A stretch of DNA of 64,000 nt from a virus: IMG/VR virus record IMGVR_UViG_3300022921_000004, positions 60,054-124,053 of that record. One strand, 5' to 3'. A model generated the notes under the pieces. It was not told the origin of the DNA and ran no database searches. It worked only from the letters and a program-made list of their open reading frames with translations. Numbering within the stretch: position 1 is the stretch's first letter; each line of letters opens with the position of its first letter. Both the position numbers and the translations under genes were made by a program. Shown here one piece after another: positions 9,810 through 19,341 of this stretch.

Positions 9810-9817
9810 GATAAATA
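9810..9817 (+). promoter_or_regulatory. T4-type late promoter (GATAAATA)
   Basis: GATAAATAA lies 12 bases after the stop codon of the preceding fibre. A start about 6-7 bases downstream would begin transcription near 9824, giving a leader of roughly 110 bases before the next fibre gene. Confidence 0.75.
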
Positions 9818-9934
9818 ATATTAATGCAACGAAGGGCAGACCAGGCCGTTGCTGACAAACTGTGGTTAGCCGGCAAAGAGCGAAAGCTGAAAATTTAGGC
9901 TAGAGGGACAGGATCCCCGTATTAAGGAGAGAAG
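9818..9934 (+). other. GC-rich, probably structured 5' leader (possible 24-codon uORF)
   Basis: This leader is visibly richer in GC than its surroundings and contains several complementary pairs: GCAACG (9826-9831) with CGTTGC (9847-9852), TAGCC (9867-9871) with GGCTA (9898-9902) enclosing an AGC-GAAA-GCT mini-hairpin with a GNRA loop, and GGGA (9905-9908) with TCCC (9914-9917), just before the ribosome binding site AAGGAG. CGTTGC can alternatively join a stem with TGAC/GTTA and GCAA, so two folds compete. The same stretch reads as a 24-codon ORF (9824-9898) with no ribosome binding site. I do not recognise a known riboswitch family. It could be a regulatory or stabilising mRNA leader or a cis-acting RNA. 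Confidence 0.4.
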
Positions 9935-12900
9935 ATGGCAATTGGTCGCATATCGGGTCCTCTCTTAAAGGATAACTTACTCCGCAATGGAGCGAATTTA
10001 GCCTTCGAGACAGACCTTTTATACTTAGATGTAACAAACCGTCGGATCGGTGTAAAAACTACAAATCCTCAATACGCATTAGACGTTGCAGGCATTGCCC
10101 GTGTAACAGATCTAGAAATTACAAATAACGTTTTTAATATTGGTAATGTTACAATTAATGGTGACACTGCTACTATTTCAACTTCTGCACAAGAATTTGC
10201 AATCGCAACAGCTGATAATACTATTGTAGGCAATAGAGTAGTAGTCGGCGACTTAGAAATTAATAATAACTTTTTAGAAAACACAAATACTAACAGTGAT
10301 TTGTTTATTCGTGCAAACGGTACCGGAACCGTAAACATTGTAGGTAATACTGTAATTACTGGTAATTTACATGCTACAGGCAATATTAGTGCCGACGGCA
10401 ACATTGTTATCGGCGACGACGACACTGATAACATTTATATTAACGCAGACATTGCAAGTAACATTTTACCTGATATTGACGATACTTATAATATTGGATC
10501 AGCGAGTAAGCGTTGGGCAACTGGATTTTTTGGTAACGTTACAACAAATACATTAACAACAAATGATTTGGATTTTGGTAACATTGACCTAATTAGTATT
10601 CCAGGAAATATCATTTATGTTGCTACTAACGGCGGTGATAATCAAACAGGCACACACCCACAAGATCCTGTACTAACTATTACAAAGGCATTAGAACTTG
10701 CTAGTTTAGGTGATACTGTTTACATTTATCCAGGACAATATCAAGAAGCATTTCCATTAACAGTACCGTTAGGAGTTACAGTAAAAGGACATAGTATACG
10801 TTCAGTAGAAATTACTCCAACAAGTGGAACACAAAGTAATGATGCTTTTTTATTAAACGGTGACACAACAGTTGAAGACATAACTGTTAAAGATTTTTAT
10901 TACAATAGTGGTGCAAATACAGGATACGCTTTCCGTTTTGCAAATAATTTTAGAACATATGAAAGATCACCATACGTAAAAAACGTTAGTGTAATCACAA
11001 AAGGAACTACAACATCTAATGATGATCCAAGAGGATTTGCAAGTGGTGATGCAGGCCGAGGCGCATTAGTCGACGGCAGTATTGCTAATACAGATTCTAA
11101 AGAAGCGTCGATATTATTCCATAGTGTAACATTTATTACACCCGGTGTTGGTGGTTTAAAAATTACTAACGGCGGTAGAGTCGAATGGTTAAGTTCATTC
11201 ACATACTTTGCAGATAAAGGAATTGAAATTGTTGACGGCGTAGCAGGTCTAAAAGGCGACGGCAAAACAAAAATTAAATATTCCGGATTTAGCGGATCAG
11301 CAGTAGCACCTGGTCAAACTATTACACTTAAAGATGCAAACGGTACAACACTTGCATCATCAACAATTGAAAGTGTAGACACTGATACTGTAATAATTGA
11401 TGGTAAGCCAAGCGGCTATATTCTACCATTAAGTAGAGCTAAGAAAACAGTTACAGCAGTTGGAAACGCACAAGCAGTAACATCTGCTCCTGTAAAATAC
11501 GGAACAGGCATTGGTTTATTTGATGGTACAGATGATAGATTTACAATTACTACACAGTCTGACTTTGGTTTTGGCACTGGAGATTTTAGTGTAGAAGGAT
11601 GGATTTATATTAGCGACGATCTTGGTACTGAATCAATTTTTGATTTTAGAGCAGGATCAGCAACTGATGATGCATTACACTTTTATACAGTTGACAGAGC
11701 ACCTAAAGTTGACATTGGCAACACTACTTTAATTGCACCGGCTATTACATTAATCAACACTACGTTTTATCATATTATGGTAACACGAGTTGGTACAACT
11801 TTAAGATTATTTGTTGACGGACTATTACAAGGTTCTGCAACTGTTAGTACAAATTTAGGAACAACAAAACCATTAATAATTGGTAACGCATATGATGGAT
11901 TAACTGGACATGCTGGACGTATAGACGACTTCCGTATAAGAAAAGGCATAGGAGAAAATGCAAACTTTCCAGCGCCAACGGCGGCAACTGTAGTTGATCA
12001 ATATACAGTATTAAAGTTAAACTTTGATAGTAATAACGGATCACAAATTATTACAGACGACGACACTTTCATTCAAACTATTGAATTTAGTGGCGGTGGC
12101 ACAGCAACAGCATTAACATTAATTGATCAAAGCGATTTTGGTGGCGAACTAAGATCTATTTCTAGTGCATGTATTTACGGCAACTATGGAATATATGGTG
12201 ATGGTCCAGGTAGTATAGTATATGCCATTGGTCAAAATTTAGCATATATAGGATCAGGTAAAGAAGTTACTAATGATCCAACAGAAGTTATACAGGATAA
12301 CGAAGTAGTTGCACTTAATGATGCAAAAATTTACTTTAGTACAGTTGATCACAAAGGTGATTTTAGAGTTGGTGACTTATTTAGAATTAATCAACAAACT
12401 GGCGAAGTATCATTTACTAATGCAGAATTCTTATTTAACAACAACCAAGGTATTACTTTCACTGACGGCGTTAACACAACTATTATTGATGGTACAAAAA
12501 TTGAAACTGGTAATATAAGAATTACAGGAAACACTATTTACAGTACTAGTGGTGATGTTAATATTAATACTACAACTGGTGAAATTAATTTAATTGATAA
12601 TGTTAATATTACTGGTAACTTAGATGTTGCAGGAAATATTACTATTGGTGGAAATATTACACTTGGCGACGAAAATACTGATGTAATTAATATTAATGCA
12701 CAAATTGACAGTGATATTATTCCGGCAGCCGATGTTACTTATAAATTAGGTAATAACGGTCTTGCATGGTCAGAAGCACACGTTGGAAAAGCAATTATTG
12801 ACGATATTACAATTGACAACGATACAATTAGTTCTACTGGTAGTAATGGTAATATTAATATTATTCCTAATGGAGCGGGTAGTGTTATAATTGACCAACT

Positions 12901-13651
12901 TCAATTAAACGGTAATGCTATATCAAATTTAAGTGGTGATATTATTTTAGATCCAAGTAGTGAATCAGTAAAAATTACTAGCACTGGAGCACTGGTACTA
13001 CCAAAAGGTACTACAGCAGAACGTCCATTATCTCCTGTAACAGGTATGATTCGTTATAATACTGACGCAAATGTATTTGAAGCATACGACGGAGGCTGGA
13101 TTAACTTAGGCGGCGTTTACTCAGATGATAGACAGACATATATTACTGCTGAATTAACACCGGGCGCAAACGACGATACTATACGTTTTTATGCTAACGG
13201 AAGTATAGTAGCAGATGTAACTACTGAACGCTTTGATGTACAACGATTAGAAGTAGATGATATTGCAATTTCTGGAAATATTTTAGAAACAATTACTACA
13301 AATGCTGATCTAAATTTAAGAGCAAACGGAACTGGATTAGTAACCATAGAGAACTTTAGTTTCAACGGAAATCAGATAACTAATACTATAGATGGTGCTG
13401 TTACTACACTTAAACAAAACGGTTCGGGATATTTTAAAGTTGAAGGCACAGGCGGATTTGTTATTCCAGTTGGTAATAACGCTAATAGACACCCAACACC
13501 AGAAACAGGTATGATGAGGTACAACAGTGTTGAAGACAGAGTTGAAATTTATGATATTTCGAATAACTGGGTGTCAGTAGCAGGTGCAACAGGTGCTGTT
13601 ACATTTAATGATGCAGAGGAGATTGCAATTAAACTTGCATTGACAATATAG
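9935..13651 (+). CDS. Giant fibre with beta-helix and inserted LamG domain
   Basis: A 1238-residue fibre paralogous to the preceding one. The N-terminus (MAIGRISGPLLKDNLLRNGANLAFETDLLYLD) is the same attachment module. The beta-helix starts near residue 226 with YVATNGGDNQTGT and YPGQYQEAFPLTVPLG. A LamG/concanavalin-like domain (about 520-690, with GLFDGTDDRFTI, FSVEGWIYIS, LRLFVDGLLQG, GRIDDFRIRKG) sits inside the helix. The helix then resumes with GGELRSISSACIYGNYGI. Two 'P.GT.AERP...RYN' modules lie at the C-terminus. LamG folds commonly bind glycans, so this is probably a receptor-binding fibre. It is transcribed from its own late promoter after an unusual structured leader. Confidence 0.82.
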   Translation: MAIGRISGPLLKDNLLRNGANLAFETDLLYLDVTNRRIGVKTTNPQYALDVAGIARVTDLEITNNVFNIGNVTINGDTATISTSAQEFAIATADNTIVGNRVVVGDLEINNNFLENTNTNSDLFIRANGTGTVNIVGNTVITGNLHATGNISADGNIVIGDDDTDNIYINADIASNILPDIDDTYNIGSASKRWATGFFGNVTTNTLTTNDLDFGNIDLISIPGNIIYVATNGGDNQTGTHPQDPVLTITKALELASLGDTVYIYPGQYQEAFPLTVPLGVTVKGHSIRSVEITPTSGTQSNDAFLLNGDTTVEDITVKDFYYNSGANTGYAFRFANNFRTYERSPYVKNVSVITKGTTTSNDDPRGFASGDAGRGALVDGSIANTDSKEASILFHSVTFITPGVGGLKITNGGRVEWLSSFTYFADKGIEIVDGVAGLKGDGKTKIKYSGFSGSAVAPGQTITLKDANGTTLASSTIESVDTDTVIIDGKPSGYILPLSRAKKTVTAVGNAQAVTSAPVKYGTGIGLFDGTDDRFTITTQSDFGFGTGDFSVEGWIYISDDLGTESIFDFRAGSATDDALHFYTVDRAPKVDIGNTTLIAPAITLINTTFYHIMVTRVGTTLRLFVDGLLQGSATVSTNLGTTKPLIIGNAYDGLTGHAGRIDDFRIRKGIGENANFPAPTAATVVDQYTVLKLNFDSNNGSQIITDDDTFIQTIEFSGGGTATALTLIDQSDFGGELRSISSACIYGNYGIYGDGPGSIVYAIGQNLAYIGSGKEVTNDPTEVIQDNEVVALNDAKIYFSTVDHKGDFRVGDLFRINQQTGEVSFTNAEFLFNNNQGITFTDGVNTTIIDGTKIETGNIRITGNTIYSTSGDVNINTTTGEINLIDNVNITGNLDVAGNITIGGNITLGDENTDVININAQIDSDIIPAADVTYKLGNNGLAWSEAHVGKAIIDDITIDNDTISSTGSNGNINIIPNGAGSVIIDQLQLNGNAISNLSGDIILDPSSESVKITSTGALVLPKGTTAERPLSPVTGMIRYNTDANVFEAYDGGWINLGGVYSDDRQTYITAELTPGANDDTIRFYANGSIVADVTTERFDVQRLEVDDIAISGNILETITTNADLNLRANGTGLVTIENFSFNGNQITNTIDGAVTTLKQNGSGYFKVEGTGGFVIPVGNNANRHPTPETGMMRYNSVEDRVEIYDISNNWVSVAGATGAVTFNDAEEIAIKLALTI

Positions 13652-13661
13652 GAAAAGAATA

Positions 13662-13991
13662 ATGGCAACTAATTTTAAAAACGTAATTGGAAAAGATATA
13701 GGTACACAGCGAGTCGCAGTATATACAGTTCCGCCCGCTACAAGTACAACAGTAATTGGTATGAACCTAGCTAATCTTACAGAGAGTATGGTAAACTGTA
13801 CAATTGAAATTGGAGACGAAGCAAGTTCAATTGGAGTAATGGTTAAAAACATGCCTATTCCTCCAGGATCTAGTTTAAAACCAATTGGAAAAGGTGAAAA
13901 AATTATTCTTGATGCTAATAATGTATTATATGTAACATCAGATTCAACAGCATCAATTGATGTAATTTTAAGTATAGTGGAGATTGTATAA
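13662..13991 (+). CDS. Small beta-sandwich virion protein, paralogue B
   Basis: A 109-residue protein with the same plan as the other two small beta proteins of this block: VAVYTVPPATSTTVIGMNLANLTES near residues 18-42, a middle 'IGVMVKNMPIPPGSSLKPIGKGEKI' strand pair, and a final LYVTSDSTASIDVILSIVEIV. No Cys and no catalytic motif are seen. Its start is 10 bases after the fibre stop codon, and its stop overlaps the next start (TAATG), so it is co-translated with its neighbour. Probable role: virion decoration or a fibre-attachment adaptor. Confidence 0.6.
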   Translation: MATNFKNVIGKDIGTQRVAVYTVPPATSTTVIGMNLANLTESMVNCTIEIGDEASSIGVMVKNMPIPPGSSLKPIGKGEKIILDANNVLYVTSDSTASIDVILSIVEIV

Positions 13992-14353
13992 TGAGTGACG
14001 GAAACTTTATGGGCCAAAGCATTGGCGAAATGGTAAATCAAACAGATGCAAGATATTTTTATGGTCTTCGCAGAACAGATGACGGTGAATTATATGTTGT
14101 AAAAATTGATCAACTTAAAAGCAACGATAGTGTTCAAATAAACGCAGAAGGTGATCCGACTCATAATTATGAAGACTTTGTACAAGGCGAAGATTTCTTT
14201 GAAGGAAGAAATGTTAACCATGAAAGACTTTATGCTAATCTAAATTATGAGCAATTTAGATGGGATAATAGAAACATTAATTACTACATTGACGAAAGTG
14301 GTAATCTTGTAGCTAGAATTAACGAAGGTTATGAATACCCAACTGGAGTATAA
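13991..14353 (+). CDS. Conserved hypothetical virion protein (MSDGNFMGQS)
   Basis: A 120-residue acidic protein, coupled by a TAATG overlap to the gene before it. It contains GQSIGEMVNQTDARYFYGLRRTDDGELYVVKIDQL in its first 45 residues, a HNYEDFVQGEDFFEGRNVNHE segment, and a C-terminal INEGYEYPTGV. Similar short proteins lie beside the large fibres in marine T4-like phages, but I know no function. The DGELYV and NLNYEQFRWDNRNINYYIDE segments suggest a beta-rich fold. It is most likely a minor structural or fibre-connector protein. The late promoter of the next gene overlaps its stop codon. Confidence 0.55.
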   Translation: MSDGNFMGQSIGEMVNQTDARYFYGLRRTDDGELYVVKIDQLKSNDSVQINAEGDPTHNYEDFVQGEDFFEGRNVNHERLYANLNYEQFRWDNRNINYYIDESGNLVARINEGYEYPTGV

Positions 14354-14359
14354 TAAATA
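14352..14359 (+). promoter_or_regulatory. T4-type late promoter (AATAAATA) overlapping a stop codon
   Basis: AATAAATAC overlaps the TAA stop codon of the preceding gene and lies 17 bases before the start of the next fibre gene. Spacing is just enough for a short leader with a GGTAGAG ribosome binding site. Confidence 0.7.
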
Positions 14360-14376
14360 CGTAAAAGGTAGAGAAA

Positions 14377-17300
14377 ATGGCAGAATTTAAACTTAGTAGA
14401 ATTAGATTTAACTGGAAGGGTGAATGGACCGGAGGGGTTGATTACATTGCTGACGATATGATTTCATATAAAGGTGCAACATATGTTGCATTGAGAACTC
14501 ATACATCTGCAACGTTTTATAACGACTTAGCAGGTACAGACCTTACACCAGCAAAACCAAAATGGAAAAAACAGTCCGAAGGTAAAGTTTGGACTGGAGA
14601 TTGGGCTGTTAGCACAATCTATGCTATTGGTAATATTGTAAAATACGGTGCTAGTATTTACGAATGTACAGAAGAACATACATCTGCCGCTACGTTTATT
14701 TCGGGTACAGACGGTCTAGTTGCTGATATTGGTAAATGGAAATTAGTTGCTGTTTCATCAGCTGATTGGAAATATAACTGGACGCCAAATACACTTTATA
14801 GAACAAACGATCTTGTACGTTATAATGGTAAAGTTTATAAGGCAGTTAATCAGCACGTTTCTGCGGCAACATCAACATTGGGATTGGAAGCAAATCAATT
14901 AGATTGGGCAATCCTAGCAGATAGTGATACCTGGAGAGCAAATTGGTCAATTGGTACACGCTATCGTGTTAACGATATTGTTAAGTACGGTGGTATTGTT
15001 TACAAGTGTATCGTTGGACATACTTCAGCAGATAATGCTGTATTTGGTCTTGAAGAAGATCAATCAAAATGGGAAATTGCAATCGACGGAATTGAATATG
15101 TTACAGCAACAGTTACAGATGATGACGATGTTGAAACTATTACAGGATTGTGGCAACAAGATTATAGATATAAAAAGAATGATATTGTAAGACGAGGCGG
15201 AAATTTGATGAGATGTCTAGTTGGACATACATCAGGTGAAGGATCAAACGCATTTAATATTGATTATGGTTCTTCGTATTGGGCTACATTTTTACCTGGT
15301 TCAGAATACGAAAAGGTATGGGCACAAAACGTTTACTATCAACCTGGTGATACTGTACTATATGGTGGTTACATTTATAAAGCAGTATCATTTAATACAG
15401 ATTCAATACCGAGTTTAAGTCCGTTAGACTGGAACTTAACTTTTGAAGGTTATAAATTTAGATACGATTGGAACAATCCAGGTGCCGTTGACGATAGTGC
15501 ATTAGTTGATTATAAAACAGGTGATGTTGTAAGATTGTCGGGAAGTCTTTACATTGCTATCCAAGACAATACAAATTTACAACCTGATTTATATCCTACA
15601 CATTGGGAAAAGATTTACGAAGGCAGACAGTTTAGAGACACTTGGGAAGATGATACAGAATATTTTCAAGGCGATATTGTTACATGGCAAGGTACATCAT
15701 ACATTGCGTTAGGATACCATCGATCAACTGAGTCAGCTTCTAGACCCGATTTAGATATTAATCAACCAGATCAAAATTATTGGAAAATAATGATTCTTGG
15801 AACACAAACTAATAAGTTAGCTAGAAGAGGCGACTTAAAAACATTTGAAGACCAAGATTCAACAGCAATTGATACACAGAGATTAGCAATTGGAACAACT
15901 GGTCAAGCATTAAGATCTACAAATGGATTGCCTGCATGGGATAGTTTAGATTTACAAGAAAAATTATATTATGTTTCTCGTAACGGAGTTGATGATCGTC
16001 AACAAGGCGGAACACTCAACGCTCCTTTTAGAACTGTTAGATTTGCAATGAATTGGTTGCTTGAAGACGAAACAAACAGAGTAGGCGATGGCGCCACAGT
16101 AAAAGTAATGGCTGGCGAATTTGCAGAAGTTCTACCTATTAGTATTCCATCTAAAGTTGCACTAGTTGGTTCAGAATTAAGAACAACAACAATTAGAGCA
16201 GCCACACCTCAGGATGTTGTGTTAGATGAGAAATTAGCAGACGGAACACAAGAACAATTAACTATTCCTGACAGTAATATTAGAAACAACATGTTTTATG
16301 TTAGAAACGGTTGCGGAATTAGAACTCTTACATTAAAAGGATTAGAAGGAGTTATAATTGGTCCAAACGATTTTGGAACAAGTCGTCCGACTGCTGGCGC
16401 ATATGTATCGCTAGATCCGGGCACAGGTCCAGATGATTCGAGTGTGTGGGTAACAAATAAATCAACCTACATACAAGGTGTTACTGCTATTGGAACAGGA
16501 TGTGTCGGATTAAAAGTTGATGGTTCATTACATAATGGCGGAAACAAATCAATTGTTGCTAACGACTTTACGCAAGTACTAAGTGATGGCATTGGATATT
16601 GGGCAACTAATCTAGGTCGTTCAGAACTAGTTAGTGTGTTTACATATTATGCACATATTGGATATTTGTCAGAAAATGGCGGAATTTTACGTGCAACTAA
16701 TGGTAACAATTCATACGGTACATTTGGTAGTGTTGCTGAAGGATTTGATAATAATGAAACACCACAGACTGTTTCTGTAAATAACCAAAACGGTGAAGCA
16801 AGTGTCGATGAAGTATTCACAAACGGATCAAACATTTTAGCACTAGCTTATAAAAACACTGGACAATCATATACAGGTGCAGTAGCAAGTACAACACAGG
16901 CAACCGGTACTGACCTTAATATGAAATATGACGAAATTAGAGTTAGTGCAGTGTCTAGAATTGATTTAGCTATTCCAGATGATAGTACAACTGTTGGTGG
17001 CGCTGGATTTAAAACTTTTACTAATAACTCTCAAGGTGGAGATTTAAGTAGTATTACTTTAGCGGCATCAGAAGTTAGAACAGCGGCACAGCTAGTAGGA
17101 ATGAGAATTTTATTAACTGACGGTCCAGGTGCAGGTCAATATGGATATATTGACGGTTACAACCCAGATACAAAAGTAGCAACAGTGTTTAAAGAAAGTA
17201 CTGGAACTCCAGGATGGGATAATATTGTTCCTGGAAAAATTAATGTAACCTCGTTTACTGCAACTACAAAATATGAATATGAACCAAGAGTAACTATTAG

Positions 17301-19305
17301 TTCTCCTACATTTAATAAAACTAACAATAGTATACAAACAGGCGGACACGATATCGGTTACAGTGAAGAATTAGGTTTATGGTATTATGCTCCAACAGGT
17401 GGCGATGATTGGTATGTTTCATCAGATGCATCAGTTTGGACTCAAAGGTCGATTCCAGCATATAATTTAAGTTATACTTCTTTTTCAAAATCAGGGCCTT
17501 TACTATTAGGCTTAGCAGATGCATCAGATAAATTAGTATTTTCAAATGATGGAATTAACTTTGATCATTCGACACTACCTTCTGCAACAACTTGGAAAAA
17601 AGTAGCAGTCGGCGGTCCAGATAATGATACAATTATTTGTATTGCTACAGGTGACGGTAATGCATATGTAAATTCTATTGTACAAGATGCAGGATCAACT
17701 ACTGTTCCTGGCGCAGGATGGTCTACCAACGTAACTGGCGCAAGTAATACTACTTGGGTAGGTTTAGCATATGGAGCAGGTAAATGGATTGCACTAGCAC
17801 AAGATGGTTCAACTGTAATATCAACAGATAACGGTGCAAACTGGACAACAGGTGCAGCCGTATCAACAGACGGTATTGAACTATATAGCGGTTTAGTATA
17901 TGGTAACAATTGTTGGGTTGCAACTATGGACAATTCGGATAGAGTTATTCATAGTGATACTGGAACTGTTTGGAATGATGCACAAATTGTTGGCGACTCA
18001 GGAAGAGAAGATTGGACTGTAGGATACTCAAATGGTGTATTTTTAGCATTAAGCGATACAGGTACAACTGCTAGTTCTGAAGATGCTCAAAATTGGACTA
18101 TTAGAACTGCAAACGGTGCAATGACAAGTGTCGCAGGCGGCGTAAGAAATAGTTTGCCTACATTCGTTGCTATTAGTGAAACAATAGGAACAGGAAACGT
18201 TTACACAGGCGGTAGAACAGCATTTGCTCGTGCAGAAGTTGCAAACGGAAAATTAAGCCTAATTAAAATTTACGATCCAGGTTCAGGCTATGTAACTGCA
18301 CCAACAGTAACAATTGAAGATCCTGAAGAATATAGTGAACCATATTTTACTGTTGATATTAACGACGGAGTACTTCCACAACCTGCATTCTACAATAGAG
18401 GAACAGGATATCAAAGTGCTATTGTTACAATTACAGGTGACGGTTTTGGTGAAGAATTACAAATCGGTAACACAATGATTGTTAGTGGTGTAGGCGTAAC
18501 TCCTGGACCAGGAGCAAACGTAAGATTTGCAGGTAATCCAATAGTTTATAGACTAGTAAAAGTAACATCAGAATCTGGTGTTGCTCCTAACAAACAAATT
18601 ACGTTCCAAATTAGTCCAGTATTATCTAGATCAACAGCACCAGTACATAATACTGTAGCAACCATTCGTGAAAGATATTCACAAGTACGTCTAACAGGAC
18701 ACGATTTCTTAGACATCGGTACAGGTAACTTTGCAGATACTAATTATCCTTCGCTTTACGTGCAAGGACAAACAGCCGCAAATGACACAGTACAATCAAA
18801 CGAAGTTGTTGAGTCAAACGGTGGACGAGTATTTTATACTAGTAGTGACCAAGATGGTAACTATAGAGTTGGTGAATTGTTTAGAGTTTCACAGGCACAG
18901 GGCGGCGTTACACTAAATGCTGACTTCTTTGACTTAGAAGGTTTAGATGAACTAAGACTAGGCGGAATTAGAGTTGGTGGAACACAGGCTGTAATTAGAG
19001 AATTTAGTACAGATAATACGTTTGTTGCGAACTCGGATAATATTATTCCAACACAACGAGCATTAACATCGTATATCGAAAATAGATTTAACGGTGGTGG
19101 ATCTAACTTGTTTACTAACACACTTGTAGCAGGTCAGTTAAAGTTTGAAGATAGAACATGGTCCAACACAGCAGGATCAAATAATCCAGAAGCTATGGCA
19201 ACAGTAGCGCCACAAATGATTATTAACGGTCCATTAGGCGGCGGGTTGCAAGCCTTAACGATGTTTCTAGGAGCTCGAATTGATCGAGACGACTTTAACG
19301 GATAA
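14377..19305 (+). CDS. Giant fibre: eight Trp-rich CBM-like repeats, beta-helix, BNR-like region
   Basis: A 1642-residue virion adhesin. Residues 10-475 hold eight repeats of the type W...W....Y...DIV.Y.G..Y.C...HTS......W, close to the CBM5/12 chitin-binding-type fold. A beta-helix follows from about 530 (YYVSRNGVDDRQQGGTLNAPFRTVRFAMNW). Residues about 990-1280 contain repeated 'SSD...W....' and 'STDNGANWTTG' units like BNR/Asp-box propellers. A 'DPGSGYVTAPTVTI' element and a C-terminal module YSQVRLTGHDFLDIGTGNF...GGRVFYTSSDQDGNYRVG complete it. Role: surface glycan recognition is likely; hydrolase activity is not shown by any visible catalytic site. The next gene is a paralogue. Confidence 0.8.
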   Translation: MAEFKLSRIRFNWKGEWTGGVDYIADDMISYKGATYVALRTHTSATFYNDLAGTDLTPAKPKWKKQSEGKVWTGDWAVSTIYAIGNIVKYGASIYECTEEHTSAATFISGTDGLVADIGKWKLVAVSSADWKYNWTPNTLYRTNDLVRYNGKVYKAVNQHVSAATSTLGLEANQLDWAILADSDTWRANWSIGTRYRVNDIVKYGGIVYKCIVGHTSADNAVFGLEEDQSKWEIAIDGIEYVTATVTDDDDVETITGLWQQDYRYKKNDIVRRGGNLMRCLVGHTSGEGSNAFNIDYGSSYWATFLPGSEYEKVWAQNVYYQPGDTVLYGGYIYKAVSFNTDSIPSLSPLDWNLTFEGYKFRYDWNNPGAVDDSALVDYKTGDVVRLSGSLYIAIQDNTNLQPDLYPTHWEKIYEGRQFRDTWEDDTEYFQGDIVTWQGTSYIALGYHRSTESASRPDLDINQPDQNYWKIMILGTQTNKLARRGDLKTFEDQDSTAIDTQRLAIGTTGQALRSTNGLPAWDSLDLQEKLYYVSRNGVDDRQQGGTLNAPFRTVRFAMNWLLEDETNRVGDGATVKVMAGEFAEVLPISIPSKVALVGSELRTTTIRAATPQDVVLDEKLADGTQEQLTIPDSNIRNNMFYVRNGCGIRTLTLKGLEGVIIGPNDFGTSRPTAGAYVSLDPGTGPDDSSVWVTNKSTYIQGVTAIGTGCVGLKVDGSLHNGGNKSIVANDFTQVLSDGIGYWATNLGRSELVSVFTYYAHIGYLSENGGILRATNGNNSYGTFGSVAEGFDNNETPQTVSVNNQNGEASVDEVFTNGSNILALAYKNTGQSYTGAVASTTQATGTDLNMKYDEIRVSAVSRIDLAIPDDSTTVGGAGFKTFTNNSQGGDLSSITLAASEVRTAAQLVGMRILLTDGPGAGQYGYIDGYNPDTKVATVFKESTGTPGWDNIVPGKINVTSFTATTKYEYEPRVTISSPTFNKTNNSIQTGGHDIGYSEELGLWYYAPTGGDDWYVSSDASVWTQRSIPAYNLSYTSFSKSGPLLLGLADASDKLVFSNDGINFDHSTLPSATTWKKVAVGGPDNDTIICIATGDGNAYVNSIVQDAGSTTVPGAGWSTNVTGASNTTWVGLAYGAGKWIALAQDGSTVISTDNGANWTTGAAVSTDGIELYSGLVYGNNCWVATMDNSDRVIHSDTGTVWNDAQIVGDSGREDWTVGYSNGVFLALSDTGTTASSEDAQNWTIRTANGAMTSVAGGVRNSLPTFVAISETIGTGNVYTGGRTAFARAEVANGKLSLIKIYDPGSGYVTAPTVTIEDPEEYSEPYFTVDINDGVLPQPAFYNRGTGYQSAIVTITGDGFGEELQIGNTMIVSGVGVTPGPGANVRFAGNPIVYRLVKVTSESGVAPNKQITFQISPVLSRSTAPVHNTVATIRERYSQVRLTGHDFLDIGTGNFADTNYPSLYVQGQTAANDTVQSNEVVESNGGRVFYTSSDQDGNYRVGELFRVSQAQGGVTLNADFFDLEGLDELRLGGIRVGGTQAVIREFSTDNTFVANSDNIIPTQRALTSYIENRFNGGGSNLFTNTLVAGQLKFEDRTWSNTAGSNNPEAMATVAPQMIINGPLGGGLQALTMFLGARIDRDDFNG
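14404..15801 (+). repeat. Eight Trp-rich CBM5/12-like protein repeats
   Basis: Eight units of 45-70 residues, each with an opening W-x(5)-W, a Y....DIV.Y/GG turn, a Y.C/A strand, an HTS motif in most units, and a closing W. The units have diverged from one another but keep the aromatic frame. Confidence 0.8.
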
Positions 19306-19306
19306 T

Positions 19307-19314
19307 GATAAATA
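19307..19314 (+). promoter_or_regulatory. T4-type late promoter (GATAAATA)
   Basis: GATAAATAT begins two bases after the stop codon of the preceding fibre, 27 bases before the next start codon. The gene also has a GGAGC ribosome binding site. Confidence 0.72.
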
Positions 19315-19341
19315 TGTATAATACCAAGAACGGAGCAAACA

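Noticed and set aside
9818-9934. Group I intron, hammerhead-type ribozyme or known riboswitch in the GC-rich leader
   Set aside because: I could not match conserved cores (no P7-type pairing, no CUGANGA...GAAA arrangement, no recognised aptamer). Kept only as an unclassified structured leader.
13574-14041. Minus-strand open frame (155 codons) over two small structural genes
   Set aside because: Antisense shadow; the plus-strand genes have ribosome binding sites, coupled starts and recognisable relatives.
17305-18220. Sialidase activity in the first Trp-repeat fibre
   Set aside because: The 'SxDxGxxW' units resemble BNR/Asp-box repeats, but the catalytic Arg triad and Tyr/Glu of sialidases are not apparent. 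Structural propeller only.
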